This document shows positions 1 through 4,664 of a DNA stretch of 5,121 nt, one piece after another (position 1 is the first letter of the stretch; every line of letters starts with the position of its first letter). The position numbers and the translations under genes were made by a program. A model generated the notes under the pieces. The model saw only the letters and a program-made list of their open reading frames with translations. It was not told where the DNA came from and searched no databases. The DNA comes from Clostridia bacterium (lineage in GTDB: Bacteria > Bacillota_E > SLMV01 > PUMD01). The stretch spans positions 1 to 5,121 of the forward strand of contig PWUC01000006.1 of assembly GCA_003562655.1 (NCBI GenBank), given 5' to 3'.

Positions 1-168
1 ATGCCACATGCCCTCCCTCGTCAGGGCAAACTGTCCGAGGTCTACGGTGCAGTCGCGGTGGTGTCCAAACAGGAAGAATGCCAGCGTCCTCAGGGTATAG
101 ACCTGGAGAAGACCACCTGCAAGGTGAACCGGAGGAAGCTTCCGTCGAGCCTCAGAGGCCCCATCCAT
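1..168 (-). CDS. Possible hypothetical protein, N-terminal part, runs off left edge
   Basis: An open frame starts at an ATG at 168-166 and stays open to base 1, giving 56 residues and no stop. The frame is preceded by a TGA about 50 bases upstream, and an in-frame GTG lies between that stop and the ATG. The sequence is protein-like in composition, with a hydrophobic central stretch (LRTLAFFLF) followed by polar residues (GHHRDCTVDLG). I recognise no family. It lies on the same strand as the methyltransferase and begins 88 bases after its stop, with no convincing terminator between them, so it could be the next gene of the same transcript. No good Shine-Dalgarno site precedes the ATG (the nearest purine run, GGTGGGA, is about 12 bases away). 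It may be a chance open frame in GC-rich DNA. Confidence 0.25.
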   Translation of the reverse strand, partial: MDGASEARRKLPPVHLAGGLLQVYTLRTLAFFLFGHHRDCTVDLGQFALTREGMWH

Positions 169-256
169 CTGAAGACGCTGTCCCACCTGCAGGGCGCAGG
201 TCCTCGAGCCGGGTCACAGTTCTTCCTCTCCATCTCACCGGGCATCGTGGGCCGGA

Positions 257-1039
257 CTACTTCTTCCTGCCCACGAACAACGCATGCAGGCTGTAGCCAA
301 GGATCGACGGTTCCCTGCACGTGTCCAGGTGAGCGTCCAGCCACGAGGCATACTCCTCGTCGCTGAGACCATTCACCACGTCAGGAATCAACGCTCCAAT
401 TCCGTCGGTGGACACGTGCTCGAGTCGGTCCACATCCTGCCGCCGCATCATGCCCGAGACCTCACCCGGAGCAAGGAAGTAGAAGATGTCTCGCTCATCG
501 GCAAACTCTGCGCCCGCACTGAGGACACCGGTGAGACTGGAGGGATCCCTGTTGCCGCGGGCTACCTTGTAGACGTAGGCAGCGTACCTGCTGATGTACG
601 AGAGGGCGAAAATCCCCCCTCGCCTGAGGACCCTCAGGCATTCCCCAATGCACTGCAGCCTGTCTTCTTCCGTGGCGAGATGATACAGGGGCCCCATACA
701 CAGGACCACGTCGAAGCTGCCCGCTTCAAAACATGAAAGGTCCCTGCCGTCCCCTGCCGCAACTGTCATGTTCAGAGGTGTCTTTCGGCAGTCCAACCGC
801 ATCTTCATCCTGTCAAGGTTGGCAGCAGCGGGATCCACGGCCACTACGGCATGTCCCTTTTGTGCGTAGTGAAATGAGTATGCTCCTGTCCCGGCACCGA
901 CATCCAGCAGACAGGCGCCTTCTCCGATCAGCGGGTCCAGGACATGGATGGTCGTTATGAACTCCAACCTGTGCGAAGGATCCTTTGCGAGCCGGGCATC
1001 CTCATCATAGGTGCTGTAAAAATCGATGATCCGCTTCAT
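257..1039 (-). CDS. Class I SAM-dependent methyltransferase
   Basis: A 260-residue cytosolic protein with a Rossmann-type methyltransferase fold that would transfer a methyl group from S-adenosylmethionine to an unknown acceptor. Motif I is LLDVGAGTG at about residues 44-52. The acidic residue ending strand 2 is in AVDP (about 66-70). The motif IV region is FDVVLCMGPLYHL at about 109-121, followed by LRVLRRGGIFALSYISRYA (about 135-153), typical of post-motif strands 4 and 5. The N-terminus (FYSTYDEDARL...HRLEFITTIHVLD) matches a small-molecule methyltransferase family I recall from Bacillota. The C-terminal third is variable and probably sets substrate choice. I chose the ATG at 1039 because GAGGAGGT ends six bases before it; an in-frame GTG at 1060 would add seven residues and has no proper RBS. 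The gene is divergent from the transporter operon, and nothing in the sequence links their functions. The substrate cannot be named from sequence. Confidence 0.9.
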   Translation of the reverse strand: MKRIIDFYSTYDEDARLAKDPSHRLEFITTIHVLDPLIGEGACLLDVGAGTGAYSFHYAQKGHAVVAVDPAAANLDRMKMRLDCRKTPLNMTVAAGDGRDLSCFEAGSFDVVLCMGPLYHLATEEDRLQCIGECLRVLRRGGIFALSYISRYAAYVYKVARGNRDPSSLTGVLSAGAEFADERDIFYFLAPGEVSGMMRRQDVDRLEHVSTDGIGALIPDVVNGLSDEEYASWLDAHLDTCREPSILGYSLHALFVGRKK

Positions 1040-1045
1040 GAAGCT

Positions 1046-1053
1046 ACCTCCTC
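1046..1053 (-). promoter_or_regulatory. Ribosome binding site of the methyltransferase
   Basis: On the minus strand this reads GAGGAGGT, six bases before the ATG at 1039. It decides the start over the upstream in-frame GTG at 1060, which the RBS would otherwise lie inside. A second near-perfect site, AAGGAGGT, lies at 1079-1086 with no start codon at a usable distance. Confidence 0.8.
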
Positions 1054-1170
1054 TCAACACCGGCGACCTGCAGGGGATACCTCCTTCATCGTGATCAACC
1101 GGGAAGTGGATACCTCTTCACCAGGCTGCGCCCACAGTGCGGACATCGCGCACAACGTCTGCACATCGAG

Positions 1171-1207
1171 GCCCCTGGGTCGGGTCATCAACTTGAACAC
1201 CAGGGGC
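1171..1207 (-). repeat. Inverted repeat, possible RNA hairpin in methyltransferase leader
   Basis: Perfect 8-bp arms GCCCCTGG (1171-1178) and CCAGGGGC (1200-1207) flank a 21-base loop. Neither strand has a T-tract beside it, so it is not an intrinsic terminator. It could be part of a structured leader RNA or a chance GC-rich repeat. Confidence 0.4.
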
Positions 1208-1252
1208 GTCCGGCGGTGCCAGGGCACAGGCGCAGCGATCGCTCCAGAACGA

Positions 1253-1273
1253 CGGGTCGACACGGTCGACCCG
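1253..1273. repeat. 21-base inverted repeat, candidate operator or hairpin
   Basis: Arms CGGGTCGAC (1253-1261) and GTCGACCCG (1265-1273) are perfect 9-bp inverted copies separated by ACG. The dyad symmetry and short spacer resemble a site for a dimeric DNA-binding protein. The 3-base loop also allows a tight hairpin in RNA. It lies between the divergent genes, about 150 bases inside the predicted leftward transcript. No regulator gene is in the window to pair with it. Confidence 0.45.
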
Positions 1274-1424
1274 ATCAGGGCGTTCAATGAGGGACATGGC
1301 AGGCCTGGTCCCGCCGGGGCTCGCGCCGCTTGATCCTGGCGGAGAGGTTGGTGTTCTCCCGCTGGGTGAGACGCCGGTATATCCTGCGGCTTCCCTGCCG
1401 CACTGCTCGGAACAGTTTTGTGAA

Positions 1425-1455
1425 ATTGTACTGATATGTGGGTCAGCAATGTCAA
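1425..1455 (-). promoter_or_regulatory. Possible leftward promoter for the methyltransferase
   Basis: On the minus strand a perfect -35 TTGACA (1455-1450) is followed after 19 bases by TACAAT (1430-1425), which matches the -10 consensus at five of six positions. The 19-base spacer is longer than the ideal 17, which weakens the call. Transcription would start near 1418 and leave about 380 bases before the methyltransferase ATG. I noticed no better candidate closer to the gene, but did not score the region exhaustively. Confidence 0.4.
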
Positions 1456-1512
1456 GCCTGAGGACAAGATCCTGTAAGGGTCATGGACATTCTCCGCTCA
1501 ACCCGCCGCGTC

Positions 1513-1524
1513 AGGCATATGCCT
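1513..1524. promoter_or_regulatory. Perfect 12-bp palindrome at the transporter -35 box, candidate operator
   Basis: AGGCATATGCCT is a perfect palindrome whose last base is the first base of the TTGACA -35 box. A dimeric regulator bound here could block or assist RNA polymerase. Known opu systems in Bacillus are repressed by MarR-like proteins (GbsR, OpcR), but I cannot tie this sequence to any regulator family. Confidence 0.45.
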
Positions 1525-1551
1525 TGACAGGAAATCTCAGTGTGATATAGC
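1524..1551 (+). promoter_or_regulatory. Promoter of the compatible-solute transporter operon
   Basis: The -35 TTGACA (1524-1529) is perfect. The -10 TATAGC (1546-1551) matches TATAAT at four of six positions, at a 16-base spacer, and is preceded by TGA (1543-1545), an extended -10 TGn element. Transcription should begin near 1558. This is the best vegetative-type promoter in the window and is correctly placed for the ATPase gene. Confidence 0.65.
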
Positions 1552-1572
1552 TTGTATGGGCATAGTACACGA

Positions 1573-1617
1573 TGCCCACGGTAGAGTCCCCCTGTTGGGG
1601 GTCTTTTTTTGTGGGCA
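1573..1617 (+). terminator. Terminator-like hairpin in the transporter leader, possible attenuator
   Basis: A core stem CCCCC (1588-1592) and GGGGG (1597-1601) closes on a TGTT loop. It extends outward through a T-T mismatch and G-C, A-T, G-T and A-T pairs, and is followed by seven T's (1604-1610), the form of a rho-independent terminator on the plus strand. The whole is enclosed by a perfect 7-bp outer stem, TGCCCAC (1573-1579) with GTGGGCA (1611-1617). No plus-strand gene ends upstream, and the promoter fires about 15 bases before it, so it would act on the transporter transcript itself. On the minus strand there is no T-tract after the stem. Confidence 0.6.
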
Positions 1618-1634
1618 AATGGTGGACAGGGAGC

Positions 1635-2807
1635 GTGCTGGCAAGGGTGATTACCTTTGAGAACGTCTCCAAGGTGTTCGACGGCGAACACGTGGCAGTA
1701 GATGACCTCACACTTGAAGTTGAAGAAGGGGAACTTGTAGTCCTGATCGGCCCCAGCGGTTGTGGAAAGACCACGACCCTGCAGATGGTGAACCGCCTCA
1801 TCGAGCCAACGGGAGGAACCATCCGCGTCGACGGCAGGGACACCAGCACCTTCAGCCCGGTGGAGCTGCGCCGCAGCATGGGATACGTGATCCAGGAGAT
1901 CGGACTGTTTCCTCACATGACGGTTGCAGACAACATCAGCATCGTGCCGGATCTCAAGAAATGGAGCTCCAGGAGGAAGCAAGAGCGGGCCACCGAGCTC
2001 CTGGATCTGGTCGGAATGGATCCCCAGATATACGCCAACCGGTACCCCCGCCAGCTCAGTGGCGGACAGCAGCAGCGGATTGGCGTTCTGAGGGCCCTCG
2101 CCGTCGATCCCAATATCCTGCTGATGGATGAGCCCTTCGGAGCCCTGGATCCCCTCACCCGCGACCAGCTGCAGGAAGAGCTGGTGGCGCTGCAGGAACG
2201 GGTCAAAAAGACCGTGCTGTTTGTGACTCACGACATGGATGAAGCCCTCAAACTGGCCGACAGGATCGTGCTGATGCAGGATGGTCAGACGGTACAGATA
2301 GACGAACCTGACCAGCTGCTGGCCAATCCCAGGAATGAATTCGTCTCCGAGTTCATCGGCACAGAGCGGATGATCATGAGTCCCCTCGAGGTCTCCGTCC
2401 GCGAAGTGATGCTGAACGACATCCCAGAAGTGAAGGTGGGAACAGATCTTCGCGAGAGCCTGGACCGAATGAAAGAGGCCCGCGGAGACTACCTGGCCGT
2501 TGTCAACGGTCGGAACCGGGTGGTGGGCATCACCTCGGCCGACCGGATCCACCGCGCCGCCGGCGACCCCGGTCCTTCCCGGATCGAGGACGCCGAACAG
2601 GTATCATCGGCGGTCAGACCCGACGCGAGTATCATGGAGGCGGTTCACCGCCTGGCAGAATCGGACCAGGAGGTCCTCGCCGTGGTCGACGATAAAAGAC
2701 GCCTGGTCGGCACCTTCACCCGCGGCAGTCTGCCCCGCATACTCATCGATGAGCTGTGGCCCCTCGACGCCAGCGACCAGATAGAAATGGATGATATAAC
2801 GCTATGA
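1635..2807 (+). CDS. opuCA: Glycine betaine/carnitine/choline ABC importer, ATPase subunit with CBS domains
   Basis: This is the cytoplasmic ATPase that drives compatible-solute uptake (OpuCA/OpuAA/ProV type), 390 residues from the chosen GTG. The ABC domain shows Walker A GPSGCGKTT (about 39-47), the Q-loop glutamine in VIQEIGLFPH (about 87), signature LSGGQQQR (about 141-148), Walker B ILLMDE with D-loop FGALD (about 161-172), and the switch histidine in VLFVTHD (about 199). Two CBS domains follow, at about 255-309 and 320-377, then an acidic tail (ASDQIEMDDITL). In OpuA-type systems such domains sense ionic strength; that role here is inferred. The family normally begins near VITFENVSKVF, so the real start is GTG 1635 (GGTGGA eight bases upstream) or GTG 1647. 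ATG 1572 is in frame but lacks an RBS and would put the terminator-like hairpin inside the gene. The gene overlaps the permease gene by four bases. Confidence 0.92.
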   Translation: MLARVITFENVSKVFDGEHVAVDDLTLEVEEGELVVLIGPSGCGKTTTLQMVNRLIEPTGGTIRVDGRDTSTFSPVELRRSMGYVIQEIGLFPHMTVADNISIVPDLKKWSSRRKQERATELLDLVGMDPQIYANRYPRQLSGGQQQRIGVLRALAVDPNILLMDEPFGALDPLTRDQLQEELVALQERVKKTVLFVTHDMDEALKLADRIVLMQDGQTVQIDEPDQLLANPRNEFVSEFIGTERMIMSPLEVSVREVMLNDIPEVKVGTDLRESLDRMKEARGDYLAVVNGRNRVVGITSADRIHRAAGDPGPSRIEDAEQVSSAVRPDASIMEAVHRLAESDQEVLAVVDDKRRLVGTFTRGSLPRILIDELWPLDASDQIEMDDITL

Positions 2808-3490
2808 TGACCGCACAGATCGGACCGTTTACTTATGTTCTGGAGAGGATACTCGGCTTCACACAGCTGGTCATCGACCAGTGGGATGCCCTGATGACGG
2901 CCCTGCAGCAGCACATGCTGCTGGTGGCAATTCCAGTGGGGTTCGCGGTGCTTCTGGCAATCCCGCTGGGAATCCTGGCCACCCGCAACAGGTACGTGCA
3001 GCTGTTGGCCCTCGGGTTCGCCAATATCATGCAGACCGTTCCCAGCCTGGCCCTGATCGCCATCATGATCCCCATCGGCCTGGGCATCGGACGCAGACCA
3101 GCCTACGTGGCCCTCTTTCTATACGCAATCCTGCCCATCCTGCGCAACACCTACGCCGGGATATCGGGGGTCGACAACTCCCTCATACGCGCAGCCCGGG
3201 GAATGGGAATGACGGACATCCAGGTCCTGCGCAAGGTCGAGCTGCCCCTGGCCATGCCCGTCATCATGGCCGGGCTCAGGACCTCCACCGTCATCATCAT
3301 CGGAACGGCGGTCCTGGCCGCCTACGTTGGGGGAGGTGGTCTCGGACAGTTCATCATGACAGGACTGGGCCTCATCAGAGACGACCTGATTCTGCTGGGC
3401 GCAATCCCCAGTGCACTGCTGGCCCTGGTGGCTGATTTCATCCTGGGCCGGCTGGAAGACTGGGTGACGCCAGCCGGTTTGAAGGTGTAG
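2804..3490 (+). CDS. opuCB: Glycine betaine/carnitine/choline ABC importer, permease subunit
   Basis: A 228-residue integral membrane protein of the OpuCB/OpuCD/YehW permease family that forms the solute channel in the cytoplasmic membrane. Hydrophobic segments lie at about residues 37-58, 66-92, 101-114, 152-175 and 195-215. The cytoplasmic EAA-type loop that docks on the ATPase is AARGMGMTDIQVLRKVELPL at about 130-149. The motifs MQTVPSLALIA (about 76-86) and AAYVGGGGLGQFI (about 172-184) are typical of this family. Its ATG overlaps the ATPase stop as ATGA (2804-2807), indicating translational coupling; a second ATG follows immediately. The length is normal for the family. No second permease gene follows, so the channel is probably a homodimer. 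Confidence 0.92.
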   Translation: MMTAQIGPFTYVLERILGFTQLVIDQWDALMTALQQHMLLVAIPVGFAVLLAIPLGILATRNRYVQLLALGFANIMQTVPSLALIAIMIPIGLGIGRRPAYVALFLYAILPILRNTYAGISGVDNSLIRAARGMGMTDIQVLRKVELPLAMPVIMAGLRTSTVIIIGTAVLAAYVGGGGLGQFIMTGLGLIRDDLILLGAIPSALLALVADFILGRLEDWVTPAGLKV

Positions 3491-3527
3491 CGCGTAGAGG
3501 ATGCACCCGCATGACAGAAGGAACCGG

Positions 3528-3562
3528 GGACTCCGACCGACCCACGGGCGCCACCGGAGTCC
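3528..3562 (+). repeat. Inverted repeat in the permease to binding-protein spacer
   Basis: Perfect arms GGACTCCG (3528-3535) and CGGAGTCC (3555-3562) surround a 19-base loop. There is no T-tract, so it is not a simple terminator. A hairpin here could block 3' to 5' decay or process the mRNA, which is a common way to make binding protein in excess over the membrane subunits. That role is inferred. Confidence 0.45.
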
Positions 3563-3597
3563 ACAACACCAGCAAAGGAGCGCCTCTAGAGAATCTC

Positions 3598-3605
3598 AGG
3601 GAGGA
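3598..3605 (+). promoter_or_regulatory. Ribosome binding site of the binding protein
   Basis: AGGGAGGA lies about ten bases before the ATG at 3616. Together with the signal peptide that begins there, it favours this start over the in-frame ATG at 3511, which would place 35 polar residues ahead of the signal sequence. Confidence 0.75.
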
Positions 3606-3615
3606 ATTTTCACCC

Positions 3616-4536
3616 ATGATGTTCACCAACGACGGACGGATCCTGCATCTGTTAGTCGGAGCCCTGGTAATGTCACTGATGGCAGCTGGCCTGGCGGGAT
3701 GCGGCGGCGGCGACCGAGAAATCACCATCGGCTCCAGCACCTTCTCGGAGCCGTGGATCCTGGCCGAAGTCGCGGCGGTCCTGCTGGAAGACGAGGGATT
3801 CGAGGTGGAGCACATCCGGGGCTTCCAGGGTGCGACACTGCAGCACAGCGCCATGATAGGCGGCGAGCTGGATGTCTATGTGAGCTGGACCGGAACCCAG
3901 TTCACCGGTGTCCTGGAGATGGAAGTCACCGAACAGTGGCGAGACCGGGAAAAGGTCTACGACTACGTCCACGAGCAGTTCAACGATAGATATGACCAGA
4001 CCTGGTCACCTCCTCTCGGCTTCAACAACACCTACATCCTGGCAGTGAGGCGACAATTCGCCGAGGAGCACAACCTGGAGACGACCTCCGACCTCCGCGA
4101 CCTGGCACCGGACATGGTCATTGCCATGGATCCAACCTTCCAGGAGCGGATCGGAGATGGATACAGCGACCTGCTCGAACACTACGACATCGAGTTCGGG
4201 GAGGCAGTCGCTATGGAATACGGCCTGATGTACCGGGCAGTGGCCCAGGGCGATGTGGATGTCGCCGTCGCCTACTCCACCGACGGGCGCATCATAACCA
4301 TGGATCTGGCAATCCTCGAGGATGACCTGGAGTTCTTCCCGCCCTATGACGGGGCCCTGGTCATCCGCAATGACGCCCTCGAGGCGCACCCGGAGATCGA
4401 GGAAATCCTCGCTCCCATGTGGGGAGCCTTCGACGAGGATACCATGGGTGCGTTGAATGCAGAGGTGGACGTACACGAAAGGGAATACGACGATGTGGCC
4501 CGGGAATTCGCCGAGGAGATGGGCTGGATCGACTGA
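3616..4536 (+). CDS. opuCC: Glycine betaine/carnitine/choline ABC importer, substrate-binding lipoprotein
   Basis: A 306-residue exported lipoprotein of the OpuAC/OpuCC (OsmF-like) family that captures compatible solutes outside the membrane and delivers them to the permease. The signal peptide has a hydrophobic core (about residues 9-27) and a lipobox LAGC at 26-29, so Cys29 would be lipidated and become the mature N-terminus. Family hallmarks follow: ITIGSSTFSEPWILAEV near the mature start, GELDVYVSWTGT, PPLGFNNTYILAV and DVDVAVAYSTDGRI. The mature part is very acidic, about 62 Asp+Glu against 14 Arg and one Lys by hand count, unlike its cytosolic partners, which suggests life in a saline or alkaline setting. 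It sits 125 bases after the permease gene with its own strong RBS. The exact solute (betaine, choline, carnitine, ectoine, proline betaine) cannot be read from sequence. Confidence 0.92.
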   Translation: MMFTNDGRILHLLVGALVMSLMAAGLAGCGGGDREITIGSSTFSEPWILAEVAAVLLEDEGFEVEHIRGFQGATLQHSAMIGGELDVYVSWTGTQFTGVLEMEVTEQWRDREKVYDYVHEQFNDRYDQTWSPPLGFNNTYILAVRRQFAEEHNLETTSDLRDLAPDMVIAMDPTFQERIGDGYSDLLEHYDIEFGEAVAMEYGLMYRAVAQGDVDVAVAYSTDGRIITMDLAILEDDLEFFPPYDGALVIRNDALEAHPEIEEILAPMWGAFDEDTMGALNAEVDVHEREYDDVAREFAEEMGWID

Positions 4537-4542
4537 GCTGGC

Positions 4543-4564
4543 CGGGGGAACAGACCCTCCCCCG
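4543..4564 (+). repeat. GC-rich hairpin just after the binding-protein stop
   Basis: Arms CGGGGGA (4543-4549) and TCCCCCG (4558-4564) pair perfectly over an 8-base loop, beginning six bases after the stop codon. No U-tract follows. It may protect the 3' end of the operon mRNA or help stop transcription together with the larger hairpin downstream. Confidence 0.45.
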
Positions 4565-4581
4565 TCACCACCGCCGTACAC

Positions 4582-4624
4582 CACCGGGACCGGCCGGGCC
4601 AAAAGCGCCGGGCCGGTCCCGGTG
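4582..4624. terminator. Strong hairpin between convergent genes, possible bidirectional terminator
   Basis: A perfect 14-bp stem pairs 4582-4595 (CACCGGGACCGGCC) with 4611-4624 (GGCCGGTCCCGGTG). Inside it, a G-G mismatch and three more pairs close on a loop containing AAAA. It lies between the binding-protein stop and the stop of the convergent permease at 4665, where a shared terminator is expected. Neither side has a T-tract, so it is not a textbook intrinsic terminator and may act as a 3' stabiliser instead. Confidence 0.55.
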
Positions 4625-4664
4625 TCGGTTCAGGTCTGCAGCCTCTCTGCATTTCTCTGCCGGC

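Larger units (their letters stand above)
1061..1523. other. Long divergent intergenic region without a convincing gene
   Basis: About 460 bases separate the methyltransferase start from the rightward promoter. Open frames here on both strands lack recognisable domains and good start sites. The stretch is rich in inverted repeats: 8-bp arms at 1171-1178 and 1200-1207; a 10-bp palindrome AGCGATCGCT at 1234-1243; 9-bp arms at 1253-1261 and 1265-1273; and 6-bp arms at 1385-1390 and 1397-1402. If the leftward promoter at 1425-1455 is real, all of them would be in a roughly 380-base untranslated leader of the methyltransferase mRNA. I do not recognise a known riboswitch or T-box core. Decayed coding sequence is the main alternative. 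Confidence 0.5.

Noticed and set aside
185..201. Small inverted repeat after the methyltransferase as its terminator
   Set aside because: The stem is only 6 bp, no T-tract follows on the minus strand, and it overlaps the upstream part of the left-edge frame.
1..366. Plus-strand open frame of 121 codons at the left edge
   Set aside because: It overlaps the methyltransferase C-terminus in antisense, has low-complexity composition, and shows no domain or RBS.
1234..1243. GCGATCGC octamer resembling the cyanobacterial HIP1 repeat
   Set aside because: I noticed a single copy only, and nothing else suggests a cyanobacterium.
1118..1297. Minus-strand 59-codon open frame from ATG 1297
   Set aside because: No Shine-Dalgarno site, no known motif, and a product rich in Asp, Arg and Pro as expected from chance.
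1284..1442. Minus-strand frame with an Arg-rich, fairly protein-like product
   Set aside because: It has no ATG and no RBS at a possible GTG, and its 5' end overlaps the predicted leftward promoter.
1054..1467. Minus-strand open frame of 137 codons upstream of the methyltransferase
   Set aside because: No recognisable domain, no good RBS, composition like non-coding GC-rich DNA, and it would overlap the methyltransferase RBS.
1572..1634. Leader-peptide attenuation by Trp codons (three in-frame TGG codons)
   Set aside because: The frame has no stop before the ATPase, no RBS, and Trp control of a compatible-solute importer makes no sense.
1552..1634. c-di-AMP or other osmotic riboswitch in the transporter leader
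   Set aside because: The leader is about 77 bases and mostly one hairpin, too short for a known aptamer of that kind.
1452..2552. Minus-strand open frame of 366 codons opposite the ATPase gene
   Set aside because: It is antisense to a gene with every ABC motif in place; its His- and Gln-rich product is a typical shadow of GC-rich coding DNA.
3511..3615. ATG 3511 as the start of the binding protein
   Set aside because: It would put 35 polar residues and a hairpin before a normal lipoprotein signal peptide; ATG 3616 has the better RBS and fits the family.
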